Positions 44,511 to 53,895 of a DNA stretch of 64,000 nucleotides are shown here, one piece after another (the first letter of the stretch is position 1; each line of letters opens with the position of its first letter). The stretch comes from Bradyrhizobium sp. SZCCT0153 (GTDB taxonomy: Bacteria > Pseudomonadota > Alphaproteobacteria > Rhizobiales > Xanthobacteraceae): positions 124,001 through 188,000 of the forward strand of contig NZ_JAFCKS010000003.1 of NCBI RefSeq assembly GCF_018129995.1. Direction: 5' to 3'. Both the position numbers and the translations under genes were made by a program. Under the pieces are notes generated by a model. That model was given only the letters and a program-made list of their open reading frames with translations. It did not search any database and was not told the DNA's origin.

Positions 44511-45095
44511 TTACCAGAAGCGCCAGCTGCGCGCGCACCAGCCATCGCGGTGGCCGCCATTGTAGCTCCGCGCGTAACCGCCGGCGAGCATCGCCGCAGA
44601 TACGTCGGCCGTACGCTTCGTTGCGACGTTAGCGAGGATGCGCCCATATTTGTCGGGGCCGAGGTTGGTGATCGTGACATCGCCCTGGCGGAGCAGATCG
44701 CGCAGCGCAGCGCTCGCCGCTTCGGCCTTGTCGAGTTCTTCCCGGCATGAGGCCTTCATTTCCGGCGCATCGATGCCGCGCAGGCGAACGCGCGCGGCAA
44801 GAACGCGTCCATCGCGCTGGCGCACGCGGGCAAGGAAGGTATCGCCGTCGATCGTGCGAATGACATCGACCGGCTGACGAATTTTCGGATCGGCCTGCAG
44901 AATGATTTCGGCATCCCGCGATTGACCATCGGTCGCATGCGGGAAGGGCCAGTTCATCCCGTGCCGGAACGCGAACACCACGGCCACCACGATTCCGACC
45001 ACGAACATCCACGGCAACAGCCCTGAGAACCGGCGGCCAAACGGCGAGCCGCTATACGAAGGCCGATAGGGATGGCTGGGGTCGAAACGCGACAT
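44511..45095 (-). CDS. Thermonuclease-family (SNase-like) protein, membrane-anchored
   Basis: A 194-residue protein with an N-terminal cytoplasmic segment of about 25 residues and one membrane helix (LLPWMFVVGIVVAVVFAFRHG). The SNase domain (about 75-190) has VIRTIDGDTFLARVRQRDGR and VRLRGIDAPEMKASC and GPDKYGRILANVATK. These hold the Ca2+ and catalytic Asp/Arg/Glu positions of nuclease. It probably degrades nucleic acid in the periplasm. The start ATG is at 45093-45095. The sdhAF4 gene lies upstream on the same strand. Confidence 0.9.
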   Translation of the reverse strand: MSRFDPSHPYRPSYSGSPFGRRFSGLLPWMFVVGIVVAVVFAFRHGMNWPFPHATDGQSRDAEIILQADPKIRQPVDVIRTIDGDTFLARVRQRDGRVLAARVRLRGIDAPEMKASCREELDKAEAASAALRDLLRQGDVTITNLGPDKYGRILANVATKRTADVSAAMLAGGYARSYNGGHRDGWCARSWRFW

Positions 45096-45150
45096 CCGCG
45101 CACGCTAGGGCTGAGTCGGGCAGTCCGGCAAGACAGCTCAACAGCAAGCT

Positions 45151-45360
45151 TCAGAAATCCGAGGCGATGCCTTTGCGCTCCCAATCGCCGTAGCGGGTCG
45201 GTTCGGGTCCCTTCGGTCCCTGCAATTCCTTCGGCGCCGACTTGGCGCCGTCCCTGGCATGCGCAGCCGCGGCCTGCCGGCGCGCCTCGGCTTCGGCCAG
45301 CGCGCGCTGGGCGGCCGGCGTGAGCTGCTTGCGATCGGGAACGGAGGGCTGGTCACTCAT
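45151..45360 (-). CDS. DUF1674 / SdhAF4-like succinate dehydrogenase assembly factor
   Basis: A 69-residue protein ending in PTRYGDWERKGIASDF, the conserved C-terminus of the DUF1674 family. Eukaryotic members (SDHAF4/Sdh8) protect the flavinylated SdhA. The N-terminal half is a charged, helical Ala-rich region. The ATG at 45358-45360 is used; a 47-residue upstream extension in the same frame has no plausible composition. It lies 55 bp upstream of the nuclease gene and may share its transcript. Chaperone role is by family analogy. Confidence 0.9.
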   Translation of the reverse strand: MSDQPSVPDRKQLTPAAQRALAEAEARRQAAAAHARDGAKSAPKELQGPKGPEPTRYGDWERKGIASDF

Positions 45361-45546
45361 CGTGTGGGTTCCTAGCGCAGGATCGGAACGCGCGCGACGT
45401 CCAATAAAGCATTGCTGAAATGGTCGTGACGGGATGTAAACGCCAGAGACCATTCTTACATTTGGCATATTCGCGTGCCAGAGATCGATTTGTCTAGGCA
45501 TGCGCCCCTTCGGCGGAACTGCCGCTCGCTAAGAACCTTAAGCCGC

Positions 45547-46893
45547 ATGCCATCTCAACGTTTCGCCCCTCCGTCCGAAGTGCCTGGTCTTGCGGCGCGG
45601 CGGATCGCCGCCGATATCGTCGACAGCGTGCTGCACAAGCACCGCGCGCTCGATGAGCAGCTCGACGGCGCTGGCGCCCATCCCGGATTGAAGACGCTCG
45701 CCGATCGCGACCGTGCGCTGATGCGCCGCCTGGTTGCGACTGTGCTGCGCCGGCTCGGCACGCTCGGCCATGTGCTGTCCCGCCTGCTCGACAAGGGCAT
45801 TCCCTCCGACGCGCCGCGGGCGCAGAGCGCACTGCTGATCGGAGCCGCGCAGATCCTCTGGATGGACGTCCCCGATCACGCCGCCGTCGATCTCTCCGTT
45901 CGCCTCGTGCAATCCGACCGGCGCGCCGCGCGCTATGCTGGCCTCGTCAATGCCGTGCTGCGCCGCTGCGCGCGCGAGGGCCAGGCGCTGGTCGAAGAAG
46001 TCGCCGCGCAATCGCTGGACCTGCCGCCATGGCTGCTTGCGCGCTGGAGCGCGCATTATGGCGAGGCGACCGCAAGGGACATGGCGCTGGCGCTCGGCCA
46101 CGAGCCGTCGCTCGATCTCACCGTGAAATCGGATCCCGCGCAATGGGCGAGCCGCCTGCACGGCGAGACACTGCCGACCGGGACGGTGCGGATGCTGCTG
46201 CATGGGTCGGTGACCATGCTGCCCGGCTTTGCCGAAGGACAATGGTGGGTGCAGGACGCCGCCGCCGCGCTGCCGGCCCGGCTGTTCGGCGACATCAAGG
46301 GCAAGTCCATTGCCGATCTCTGCGCCGCCCCCGGCGGCAAGACCGCGCAACTGGCGCAGGCCGGCGCGCATGTCACGGCGATCGACCGCTCGCCCGCCCG
46401 GGTGGCGCGGCTGCGCGAGAATCTGGCGCGTCTGTCGCTCCAGGCCGAGACCGTCGTCGCCGACGCCGCGGAATGGGCCGGCCCTGCCGAAGGTTTTGAT
46501 GGTATCCTGATCGACGCGCCCTGCACCTCGACCGGCACGATCCGCCGTCATCCCGACGTGGCCTGGCTACGGCAGGAGTCCGACATCGCCGCCCTGACCA
46601 CGCTCCAGCAGCGGCTGCTGAAGAAATCCGTCTCGCTGCTCAAGCCGGGCGGGACGCTGGTCTACTGCACCTGTTCGCTGGAACCCGAAGAGGGCGAGCA
46701 GGCGATCGCCGCGCTGCTGGCCGCGGAGCCCGCGCTTCGCCGGGTCCCGGTCGAGGCTTCCGAGGTGTCGGGGCTGAACGAGATCGTCACCGCCGAGGGC
46801 GATTTGCGTACCCTGCCCAGCCATCTGCCGAACGCCGATCCCAAGCTCGGCGGGCTCGACGGATTTTTCGCGGCCCGGCTCGTTAAATCCTGA
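45547..46893 (+). CDS. rsmB: RsmB-like 16S rRNA m5C methyltransferase (RsmB/NOP family)
   Basis: A 448-residue enzyme. The N-terminal NusB-like RNA-binding domain (about 10-150) precedes the methyltransferase domain. SAM-binding IADLCAAPGGKTAQLAQAGAHV, then DAPCTSTGTIRRHPDVAW with the first catalytic Cys, and LVYCTCSLEPEEGEQ with the second. It methylates a cytosine in 16S rRNA. The ATG at 45547 is used. The heparinase-like gene follows at 47011, then purH, a gene order seen in related genomes as far as I recall. Confidence 0.92.
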   Translation: MPSQRFAPPSEVPGLAARRIAADIVDSVLHKHRALDEQLDGAGAHPGLKTLADRDRALMRRLVATVLRRLGTLGHVLSRLLDKGIPSDAPRAQSALLIGAAQILWMDVPDHAAVDLSVRLVQSDRRAARYAGLVNAVLRRCAREGQALVEEVAAQSLDLPPWLLARWSAHYGEATARDMALALGHEPSLDLTVKSDPAQWASRLHGETLPTGTVRMLLHGSVTMLPGFAEGQWWVQDAAAALPARLFGDIKGKSIADLCAAPGGKTAQLAQAGAHVTAIDRSPARVARLRENLARLSLQAETVVADAAEWAGPAEGFDGILIDAPCTSTGTIRRHPDVAWLRQESDIAALTTLQQRLLKKSVSLLKPGGTLVYCTCSLEPEEGEQAIAALLAAEPALRRVPVEASEVSGLNEIVTAEGDLRTLPSHLPNADPKLGGLDGFFAARLVKS

Positions 46894-47010
46894 TTTTGCA
46901 CCGGATTTTCCCGCCCCGTCGCTGATTCGCGCCGTTCAAGGTGGTGTCAGCCGTCCGATTTTGGGATTAATAAGGATTCGTCGGAATCCTCTCCCCCTTC
47001 AAGGCAAGGC

Positions 47011-48768
47011 GTGTCGGTCGCTCAACGCAGACGTATCTCGACGCTGGTGATGAACCGCTTCGCGCGGAACATGCTCGCGCGCGCGAGCGGCGGTTCCGTT
47101 GCGCTGTCGCGGGTCTGGCCCGGCCGCACCGACCGACTGATCATAGCGCCGCATGATCTTCGCACCGCGGATGCGACCCGCGCCGCCGAGATCTATGCCG
47201 GCCGCTTCGTCTTCGCCGGCAAGATCGTCAATTGTCACGGCCGCTCGATCTTCGATCTCGAGCCGCCGTCGGAGGATTGGGAGGTTGCGCTGCTCGGCTT
47301 CGGCTGGCTGCGCCATCTGCGTGCCGCCGACACCGCGCTGACGCGCGCCAATGCGCGCGCGCTGGTCGAGGACTGGATCGCCAACCCCGCCAACAAGCGT
47401 CGTGCCGTCGCCCGGCGCGCCGACGTGCTGGCGCGACGCGTGATCTCGCTGCTGTCGCAGGCGCCGCTGGTGCTCAACGACACCGACAACAAATTCTACC
47501 GCCGTTACTTGCGCGCCCTCGCGCGCGAGATCCGCTTCCTGCGCTACACCATGGTCAACATCCCGGACGGGGTGCCGAAGCTCCAGGTGCTGATCGCGTT
47601 GTGCTACGCGGCGCTGTGCCTTGCCAACCAGGCGCGCCAGATCCGCAGCGCCTCGAAAAAGCTGTCGGACGAATTGCAGCGGCAGATCCTGCCGGACGGC
47701 GGCCACATCTCCCGCAACCCGGGCGCGCTGATCGAGCTCCTGATCGACCTGCTGCCGCTGCGGCAGACCTTTGCCGCGCGCAACATCGCGCCGCCGCCGG
47801 CGCTGCTCAACGCGATCGACCGCATGATGCCGATGCTGCGCTTCTTCCGGCACGGCGACGGCAATTTCGCGCTGTTCAACGGCATGAGCGCGACGCCATC
47901 GGACCTGCTCGCCACGCTGCTCGCCTATGACGACACCCACGGCGCGCCGATGGCTAACATGCCGCATACCGGCTTCCAGCGCCTCGACGCCGGCCAGACC
48001 ACCGTGATCATCGACACCGGCCCGCCGCCGCCGGCCGGCGTCAGCCACGACGCCCATGCCGGCTGCCTGTCGTTCGAACTCTCATCCGGCATCAGCCGCA
48101 TCGTCACCAATTGCGGCATGCCGACCACCGGCCGCGACAATTGGCGGCCGTTCGCGCGCGGCACCCCGGCGCATTCGACGCTGACCTATCACGACACCTC
48201 GTCATGCCAGTTCGTGGAGATGTCGGCGATGAAGCGGCTGTTGCACGGCGCGCCCGTCACCAGCGGCCCCGTCGAGGTCGAGAGCTATCGCGAAATCGTG
48301 CAGAACGGCACGCTGCTCACGACCTCGCATGACGGCTACTTGGCCAAGTTCGGCGCGATCCATCGCCGCGCGCTGATGATCGCCAATGACGGCGCGCGCA
48401 TCGACGGAGAGGACACGCTGTCGCCGCCGCAAGGCGGGCGCTTCAAGGGTGCCGACGCCGATTTCGCGGTGCGCTTCCATTTGCATCCGGCGGTGAAGGC
48501 GAGCCGGCTGTCCGATGCCCGCGGCGTCATGCTGGTGCTGCCGAACCGCGACGTCTGGACCTTCGAGGCCTTGGACGACAAGGTCGACCTCGAGGACAGC
48601 GTGTTCCTGGCCGGCAATGACGGGCCCCGCCGCACCGCGCAGATCGTGATCCGCCAGGATGCGCGCCAGGCGCCCTCGATCCGCTGGAGCTTCGTGCGCT
48701 CCACCGCCTCGCCCGCGGTCACCAATGCCCGCAGGAATGCGCGTCGGGAGCCGGAACTTCCGCTGTAA
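47011..48768 (+). CDS. Heparinase II/III-family protein
   Basis: A 585-residue protein with the alginate-lyase/heparinase-like fold. The N-terminal helical half (LAREIRFLRYTMVNIPDGVPKLQVLIALCY) precedes a beta-rich C-terminal region with SGISRIVTNCGMP and GRDNWRPFARGTPAHSTL. No signal peptide is evident, so the substrate may be intracellular, or export is unusual. Substrate is not assigned. The start is a GTG at 47011 after AAGGCAAGG. It lies between rsmB and purH. Confidence 0.85.
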   Translation: MSVAQRRRISTLVMNRFARNMLARASGGSVALSRVWPGRTDRLIIAPHDLRTADATRAAEIYAGRFVFAGKIVNCHGRSIFDLEPPSEDWEVALLGFGWLRHLRAADTALTRANARALVEDWIANPANKRRAVARRADVLARRVISLLSQAPLVLNDTDNKFYRRYLRALAREIRFLRYTMVNIPDGVPKLQVLIALCYAALCLANQARQIRSASKKLSDELQRQILPDGGHISRNPGALIELLIDLLPLRQTFAARNIAPPPALLNAIDRMMPMLRFFRHGDGNFALFNGMSATPSDLLATLLAYDDTHGAPMANMPHTGFQRLDAGQTTVIIDTGPPPPAGVSHDAHAGCLSFELSSGISRIVTNCGMPTTGRDNWRPFARGTPAHSTLTYHDTSSCQFVEMSAMKRLLHGAPVTSGPVEVESYREIVQNGTLLTTSHDGYLAKFGAIHRRALMIANDGARIDGEDTLSPPQGGRFKGADADFAVRFHLHPAVKASRLSDARGVMLVLPNRDVWTFEALDDKVDLEDSVFLAGNDGPRRTAQIVIRQDARQAPSIRWSFVRSTASPAVTNARRNARREPELPL

Positions 48769-48824
48769 CCGCGCACGATTCGGCCCCATCTCGTCGTTGT
48801 GAAAGCGGGCGAAAACTGCTATCG

Positions 48825-48906
48825 AGCCCTCGCTCGCGCGACTGGCGACCTTGGATGGAGCACCATCGGGAAGCGCGGGACATAGAAGCCGCGCGCCTGG
48901 GCATAG
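48825..48906 (+). ncRNA. ZTP (pfl-motif) riboswitch
   Basis: This region matches the pfl motif by eye: GCGACTGGCG (48837-48846) starts the first conserved element, TGGAGCACCATCGGGAAGCG follows, and CCGCGCGCCTGGGCA (48889-48903) is the highly conserved downstream element that forms the pseudoknot. The motif binds ZTP/ZMP and controls purine and one-carbon genes. It is 29 bp before the purH ATG. ACTCCTT at 48909-48915 then GAGGAT suggests translational rather than terminator control. Confidence 0.92.
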
Positions 48907-48934
48907 ACACTCCTTAAGACAGAGGATCTTGCTC

Positions 48935-50527
48935 ATGACTGACCACCCCCGCCGCGTCACCCGCGCTCTTCTCTCCGTCTCCGACAAAACCGGCCTGATC
49001 GAATTCGCCAAGGCGCTTGCCGCGCATGGCGTCGAACTGGTTTCGACCGGCGGCACCGCCAAGGCAATCGCCGCCGCCGGGCTGAAGGTGAAAGACGTCT
49101 CGGAGCTGACCGGCTTCCCCGAGATGATGGACGGCCGGGTCAAGACGCTGCATCCGAAGGTGCATGGCGGCCTGCTCGCGATCCGCGACAACAAGGACCA
49201 CACGGAGGCGATGAAGGCGCACGGCATCGCGCCGATCGATCTCCTCGTCGTCAACCTCTATCCGTTCGAGGCGACCGTCGACAAGGGCGCCGGCTTCGAG
49301 GATTGCATCGAGAACATCGACATCGGCGGTCCCGCGATGATCCGCGCCGCCGCGAAGAACCATGACGACGTCGCCGTCGTGGTCGAGGCGCAGGACTATC
49401 AGGCGGTGCTCGACGAGCTCGCCGCCAACGACGGCGCGACCACGCTGAAGCTGCGCCGGCGCCTTGCCGCAAAGGCCTATGCGCGCACCGGCGCCTACGA
49501 TGCCGCGATCTCGAACTGGTTCAACCGCCAGCTCGAGATCGACGCGCCCGACTTCCGCGCTTTCGGCGGCAGGCTGATCCAGTCGCTGCGCTATGGCGAG
49601 AACCCGCACCAGACTGCCGCGTTCTATGCGACACCCGACAAGCGCCCGGGCGTTTCGACCGCGCGGCAGTTGCAGGGCAAGGAGCTCTCCTACAACAACA
49701 TCAACGACACCGATGCGGCCTATGAATGCATCGGCGAGTTCGACGCCAAGCGCACCGCGGCCTGCGTCATCGTCAAGCACGCCAACCCCTGCGGCGTCGC
49801 CGAGGGATCCGACCTCGTCAGCGCCTATCGCAAGGCGCTAGCCTGCGATTCCACCTCCGCCTTCGGCGGCATCATCGCGATGAATCGCGCGCTCGACGCC
49901 GACACCGCGCGCGAGATCACGAAGATCTTCACCGAGGTGATCATCGCGCCCGACGCCAGCGAGGAGGCGATCGCCATCATCGGCGCGCGCAAGAATCTGC
50001 GCCTGCTGCTCGCCGGCAGCCTGCCCGACCCGCGCGCCCCCGGCCTCACCGCCAAGACCGTGGCGGGCGGTCTGCTCGTGCAGAGCCGCGACAACGCCGT
50101 CGTCGACGACATGACCTTCAAGGTCGTGACCAAGCGCGCCCCTGATGATGCCGAGATGCGCGATCTCAAGTTCGCGTTCCGTGTCGCAAAACACGTCAAG
50201 TCCAACACCATCATCTACGCCAAGGATCTCGCCACCGTCGGCATCGGCGCGGGCCAGATGAGCCGGGTGGATTCAGCGCGCATCGCAGCGCGTAAGGCCC
50301 AGGATGCGGCGGCCGAGCTGAAGCTCGCCGAGCCGCTCACCAGGGGCTCGGTGGTGGCGTCGGACGCGTTCTTCCCGTTCGCCGACGGCATGCTCGCCTG
50401 CATCGAGGCCGGCGCCACCGCCGTGGTGCAGCCCGGCGGCTCCATGCGCGACGACGAGGTGATAAAGGCCGCCGACGAGCACGGCATCGCCATGGTGTTC
50501 ACGGGAACGCGGCACTTCAGGCACTGA
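48935..50527 (+). CDS. purH: Bifunctional AICAR formyltransferase / IMP cyclohydrolase
   Basis: A 530-residue PurH. The IMP cyclohydrolase domain begins [19 protein letters not shown] with STGGTAKAI and [10 protein letters not shown]; the transformylase domain follows with [32 protein letters not shown] and [23 protein letters not shown]. It completes IMP synthesis from AICAR using 10-formyl-THF (FolD supplies this). The ATG at 48935 follows AGAGGA. The upstream riboswitch fits, because ZMP is its substrate. Followed by a 12-bp palindrome. Confidence 0.98.
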   Translation: MTDHPRRVTRALLSVSDKTGLIEFAKALAAHGVELVSTGGTAKAIAAAGLKVKDVSELTGFPEMMDGRVKTLHPKVHGGLLAIRDNKDHTEAMKAHGIAPIDLLVVNLYPFEATVDKGAGFEDCIENIDIGGPAMIRAAAKNHDDVAVVVEAQDYQAVLDELAANDGATTLKLRRRLAAKAYARTGAYDAAISNWFNRQLEIDAPDFRAFGGRLIQSLRYGENPHQTAAFYATPDKRPGVSTARQLQGKELSYNNINDTDAAYECIGEFDAKRTAACVIVKHANPCGVAEGSDLVSAYRKALACDSTSAFGGIIAMNRALDADTAREITKIFTEVIIAPDASEEAIAIIGARKNLRLLLAGSLPDPRAPGLTAKTVAGGLLVQSRDNAVVDDMTFKVVTKRAPDDAEMRDLKFAFRVAKHVKSNTIIYAKDLATVGIGAGQMSRVDSARIAARKAQDAAAELKLAEPLTRGSVVASDAFFPFADGMLACIEAGATAVVQPGGSMRDDEVIKAADEHGIAMVFTGTRHFRH

Positions 50528-50537
50528 TTGATCAGCG

Positions 50538-50571
50538 GTAGCCCGGATTCGCTTCGCGAAATCCGGGCTAC
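50538..50571. repeat. Palindrome GTAGCCCGGATT / AATCCGGGCTAC
   Basis: A perfect 12-bp stem (50538-50549 with 50560-50571) and a 10-nt loop lies just after purH, before the convergent MFS gene. It is a second family of intergenic palindromes and could serve as a terminator. Confidence 0.75.
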
Positions 50572-50580
50572 GAAGCGCGG

Positions 50581-51969
50581 CTACTCTCGCACCCGCATCA
50601 ACAGCCCCAGCCCCGCGACGAAGAACACGACCAGCACGGCCATGCCGGCCTTCTGGCTCGCCGTCACCGCGGTGATCATGCCGACCAGCAACGGACCGAT
50701 GAAGGACGTGACTTTTCCCGTCAACGCGAACAGACCGAAATACTGCGCGATGCGGTCCTTCGGCGCCAGACGAATGAGAAGTGTGCGTGAAGCCGCCTGG
50801 AGCGGACCGCCGGCCGCGCCGATCAGGCAGCCCAGCACGAGATAGGCGCGCTCTGCGGCGCTCGAGAACAGAGGCGCGCCCGGCTGGGGGGCTGCGACCT
50901 TGACGAACAGCACGCTGTCCTTGTCGACCAGAAGGATCGCCGCCACCGCGAGCAGGAGGAGCAGCAGGCTGCCGGCAATGACGCGCTTCGGGCCCAGGGA
51001 ATCGTCAAGCTTGCCGCCAAGCCATGCGCCGAACGTGCCCGCGATTGCGAGCATGATGCCGAAGGTGCCGATCTGGATCGTGTGCCAGCCGAACGTGCCC
51101 GCGGCATAGATGCCGCCAAAGGCAAACAGCGACACCAGGCCGTCGGTGTAGATCATGTTGGCGAGCAGAAATGCCGCAAGCGATTGCTGCTTCGGCAGGC
51201 TTCTGATCGATTGCTTCAGCTCCGACAGACCCTCGTGCAGCGCCTCGCGCACCGGGCGCTTCGCCGGATAATCCGGCGTGAAAAGAAACATCGGGGTCAC
51301 GAAGATGATGAACCAGAGCCCGGTCAACGGTCCGGCAGCGCGGTCGCCCTGATGGCTGGCGGGATCGAGTCCGAACAGCGGCGTGAGGCCGAGCAGCGTG
51401 CGGCCGGTTTCGGGATTGGCGGCGAGCAGGCCGAGCACGATGATCAGGCTGACGATACCGCCGATATATCCGGTCGCCCAGCCGGTGCCGGAGAGCCGGC
51501 CGATCCGCTCCGGCGGCACCAGGGTCGGCATCATCGCGTTATTGAAAACGGTGGCGAATTCGGCGCCGACGCTGGCGAGCGCGACAGCGGTGAGCAGCGG
51601 CGGAATGATCGAGGGATCGCCGGGCCTGCCGATCCATAGCATGCAGGACGCGAGCACCAGCACCGCACCGAATCCCGCGATCCACGGCTTCCTGCGGCCA
51701 GAGGCATCGGCGATGGCGCCCAGCACCGGCGACATCAGCGCGATCGCAAGGCCCGCGGCGGCCATCGCAAAGCCCCACAGCGATTGGCCGGTCGCCGGAT
51801 TGGGCGCAATGCTGGTGGCGAAATACGGCGCGAACACGAAGGTCGTGATCAGCGTGAAATAAGGCTGCGCGGCCCAGTCGAAGAAGATCCAGCTGACGAC
51901 GGCGGCGCGCGGCGGATAGGTCCGCTCGGTGCCAGCCACGCGCGTGTCCGAGGCGATCGTCGTCACCAT
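50581..51969 (-). CDS. MFS transporter, UMF1/Atg22-like
   Basis: A 462-residue protein with 12 predicted helices. SWIFFDWAAQPYFTLITTFVFAPYF at the N-terminus is the characteristic start of the UMF1 subgroup, and AFAATSI-type loops plus GCLIGAAGGPLQAASRTLLIRLAPKDRIAQYFGLFALTGKVTSFIGPLL match. The substrate is unknown. The ATG at 51967-51969 is 95 bp divergent from ggt; sharing of regulation with glutathione degradation is possible but not shown. Confidence 0.92.
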   Translation of the reverse strand: MVTTIASDTRVAGTERTYPPRAAVVSWIFFDWAAQPYFTLITTFVFAPYFATSIAPNPATGQSLWGFAMAAAGLAIALMSPVLGAIADASGRRKPWIAGFGAVLVLASCMLWIGRPGDPSIIPPLLTAVALASVGAEFATVFNNAMMPTLVPPERIGRLSGTGWATGYIGGIVSLIIVLGLLAANPETGRTLLGLTPLFGLDPASHQGDRAAGPLTGLWFIIFVTPMFLFTPDYPAKRPVREALHEGLSELKQSIRSLPKQQSLAAFLLANMIYTDGLVSLFAFGGIYAAGTFGWHTIQIGTFGIMLAIAGTFGAWLGGKLDDSLGPKRVIAGSLLLLLLAVAAILLVDKDSVLFVKVAAPQPGAPLFSSAAERAYLVLGCLIGAAGGPLQAASRTLLIRLAPKDRIAQYFGLFALTGKVTSFIGPLLVGMITAVTASQKAGMAVLVVFFVAGLGLLMRVRE

Positions 51970-52064
51970 TGATGTCCCATCACAAACAGTTTTGCCCCTC
52001 TTGGCGCAAACGGTATAGCATTATGGCGACGCGTGTGAATTGCCGGGGCCACGACGGAAGTTTG

Positions 52065-53816
52065 ATGATGTCGTCATTTTCGACACGGCGGACATTTCTC
52101 GCCTTCATTGCCACTCTGGCGTTCGCTGTTCCGGCCGCGACCGCGCAGGATGCGCGGCGGGCCTATGTGCCGCCCGCACTCGATACAGTGCACGCCGTTC
52201 CCGCCGAGCACGGCATGGTGGTGGCGCAGGAGAATATCTCTGCGCAGGTCGGCGCCGATATCCTGCGGCGTGGCGGCAATGCGGTCGATGCCGCGGTCGC
52301 CACCGGCTTCGCCATGGCAGTGACCTATCCGCGCGCCGGCAATATCGGCGGCGGCGGCTTCATGGTGATCCATTCCGCCGAGCGCAACGAGGACATCGCG
52401 ATCGACTATCGCGAGACCGCGCCGGCTGCGACCACGCCGCAGATCTTCCTCGGCGCTGACGGCAAGCCCGACGCTGCCAAATCGCGAGATTCCGCGCTCG
52501 GCGTCGGCGTGCCCGGAACCGTCGCAGGTCTTGCGCTGGCTCTTGAAAAATATGGCTCGGGCCAGTTCACGCTGGCGCAATTGCTCGAGCCCGCGATCGC
52601 GCTTGCCCGCGATGGCTTCGTCGTCAGCGACGACATCGCCGACACTTTGCCGGGCTGGCACCGGCGACTGGCACGCTGGCCTTCTTCGGCCAAGATATTC
52701 TCGCGGCCTGATGGTACGCCGCTCGGCGAAGGCGACCGGCTGGTGCAGACCGATCTTGCCGAAACGCTGTCGGCCATCGCCACACAGGGCCCGCGCGGCT
52801 TTTATGACGGCGCGGTCGCGGACAAGCTTGTCAGGGCCATCTCCGACGCCGGCGGCATCATGACGTCGGCCGATCTGAAGACCTATCAGCCGGTGATCCG
52901 CGCGCCGGTGCGCGGCACTTATCGGGGCTATGACATCGTGTCGATGCCGTTGCCATCGTCCGGCGGCGTGGTGCTGGTGGAGACGCTCAACATCCTCGAA
53001 GGTTTCCAGCTCGCCGATTTGAAGCAGGGCTCGCCGGCCTCGCTGCATCTGCTGATCGAGGCCATGAAGCGCGCCTATGCGGACCGCGCGCGCTATCTCG
53101 GCGATCCTGCCTTCGTCAACGCTCCGATCGAGACGCTCACCGCCAAGGACTACGCCGCCAAGCTGCGGGCAACCATCTCCGCCGATCGCGCCACGCCGTC
53201 GAAGGAGCTCGTTTCCGCCGCCGCCGCGCCGCGCGAGGGCAGCAATACCACGCATTTTTCCATCGTCGACAGCCGCGGCAACGCCGTCAGCAACACCTAT
53301 ACGCTGAACTTCAGCTACGGCGTTGGTCTCGTCGCCGAGGGCACCGGCGTGCTGCTCAACAACGAGCTCGACGATTTCACTGCGGCGGTCGGCGCTTCCA
53401 ATGCCTACGGCCTCGTCGGTTACGAGGCCAATTTGCCCGGGCCCGGCAAGCGGCCGCTCTCGTCGATGTCGCCGACGATCGTGCTGAAGGACGGCAAGCC
53501 GGTGCTAGTGACGGGCTCGCCCGGCGGCAGCCGCATCATCTCGACCGTGCTCCAGGTGATCGTCAACGTGCTCGATTACAAGATGGACGTCGCGGCCGCC
53601 GTGGCCGCGCCACGGCTGCATCACCAATGGCTGCCCGACGAGGTGCGAGTCGAGCGCGGCTTTCCCGACCCTGTCCTGTTCGAGCTAAAGGCGATGGGTC
53701 ATCTCGTGGTCGAGCCGATGGGGCAGACATCGGCCAATTCGATCGCGGTGACGCCGAACGGTCCGCTCGGCGCGCCCGATCCGCGCACCCGCGGCGCGGA
53801 GGCGGCGGGACAATAG
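52065..53816 (+). CDS. ggt: Gamma-glutamyltransferase
   Basis: A 583-residue secreted precursor. The signal peptide is TRRTFLAFIATLAFAVPAATA. VGADILRRGGNAVDAAVATGFAMAVTYP starts the large subunit. The autoprocessing and nucleophile Thr is in GSNTTHFSIVDSRGNAVS, about residue 385, and LSSMSPTIVLKDGKPVLVTGSPGGSRII carries the substrate-binding residues. It cleaves periplasmic glutathione. Starts at ATG 52065 or 52068 are equally possible; GGAAG lies upstream. Confidence 0.95.
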   Translation: MMSSFSTRRTFLAFIATLAFAVPAATAQDARRAYVPPALDTVHAVPAEHGMVVAQENISAQVGADILRRGGNAVDAAVATGFAMAVTYPRAGNIGGGGFMVIHSAERNEDIAIDYRETAPAATTPQIFLGADGKPDAAKSRDSALGVGVPGTVAGLALALEKYGSGQFTLAQLLEPAIALARDGFVVSDDIADTLPGWHRRLARWPSSAKIFSRPDGTPLGEGDRLVQTDLAETLSAIATQGPRGFYDGAVADKLVRAISDAGGIMTSADLKTYQPVIRAPVRGTYRGYDIVSMPLPSSGGVVLVETLNILEGFQLADLKQGSPASLHLLIEAMKRAYADRARYLGDPAFVNAPIETLTAKDYAAKLRATISADRATPSKELVSAAAAPREGSNTTHFSIVDSRGNAVSNTYTLNFSYGVGLVAEGTGVLLNNELDDFTAAVGASNAYGLVGYEANLPGPGKRPLSSMSPTIVLKDGKPVLVTGSPGGSRIISTVLQVIVNVLDYKMDVAAAVAAPRLHHQWLPDEVRVERGFPDPVLFELKAMGHLVVEPMGQTSANSIAVTPNGPLGAPDPRTRGAEAAGQ

Positions 53817-53895
53817 CACCTGAGCCGGGCGCCGGGCTTTTGAGACAGGCTGCGGCGTGATATCGACGCAGCCTCCGATTTCATGACGAGCTTCC

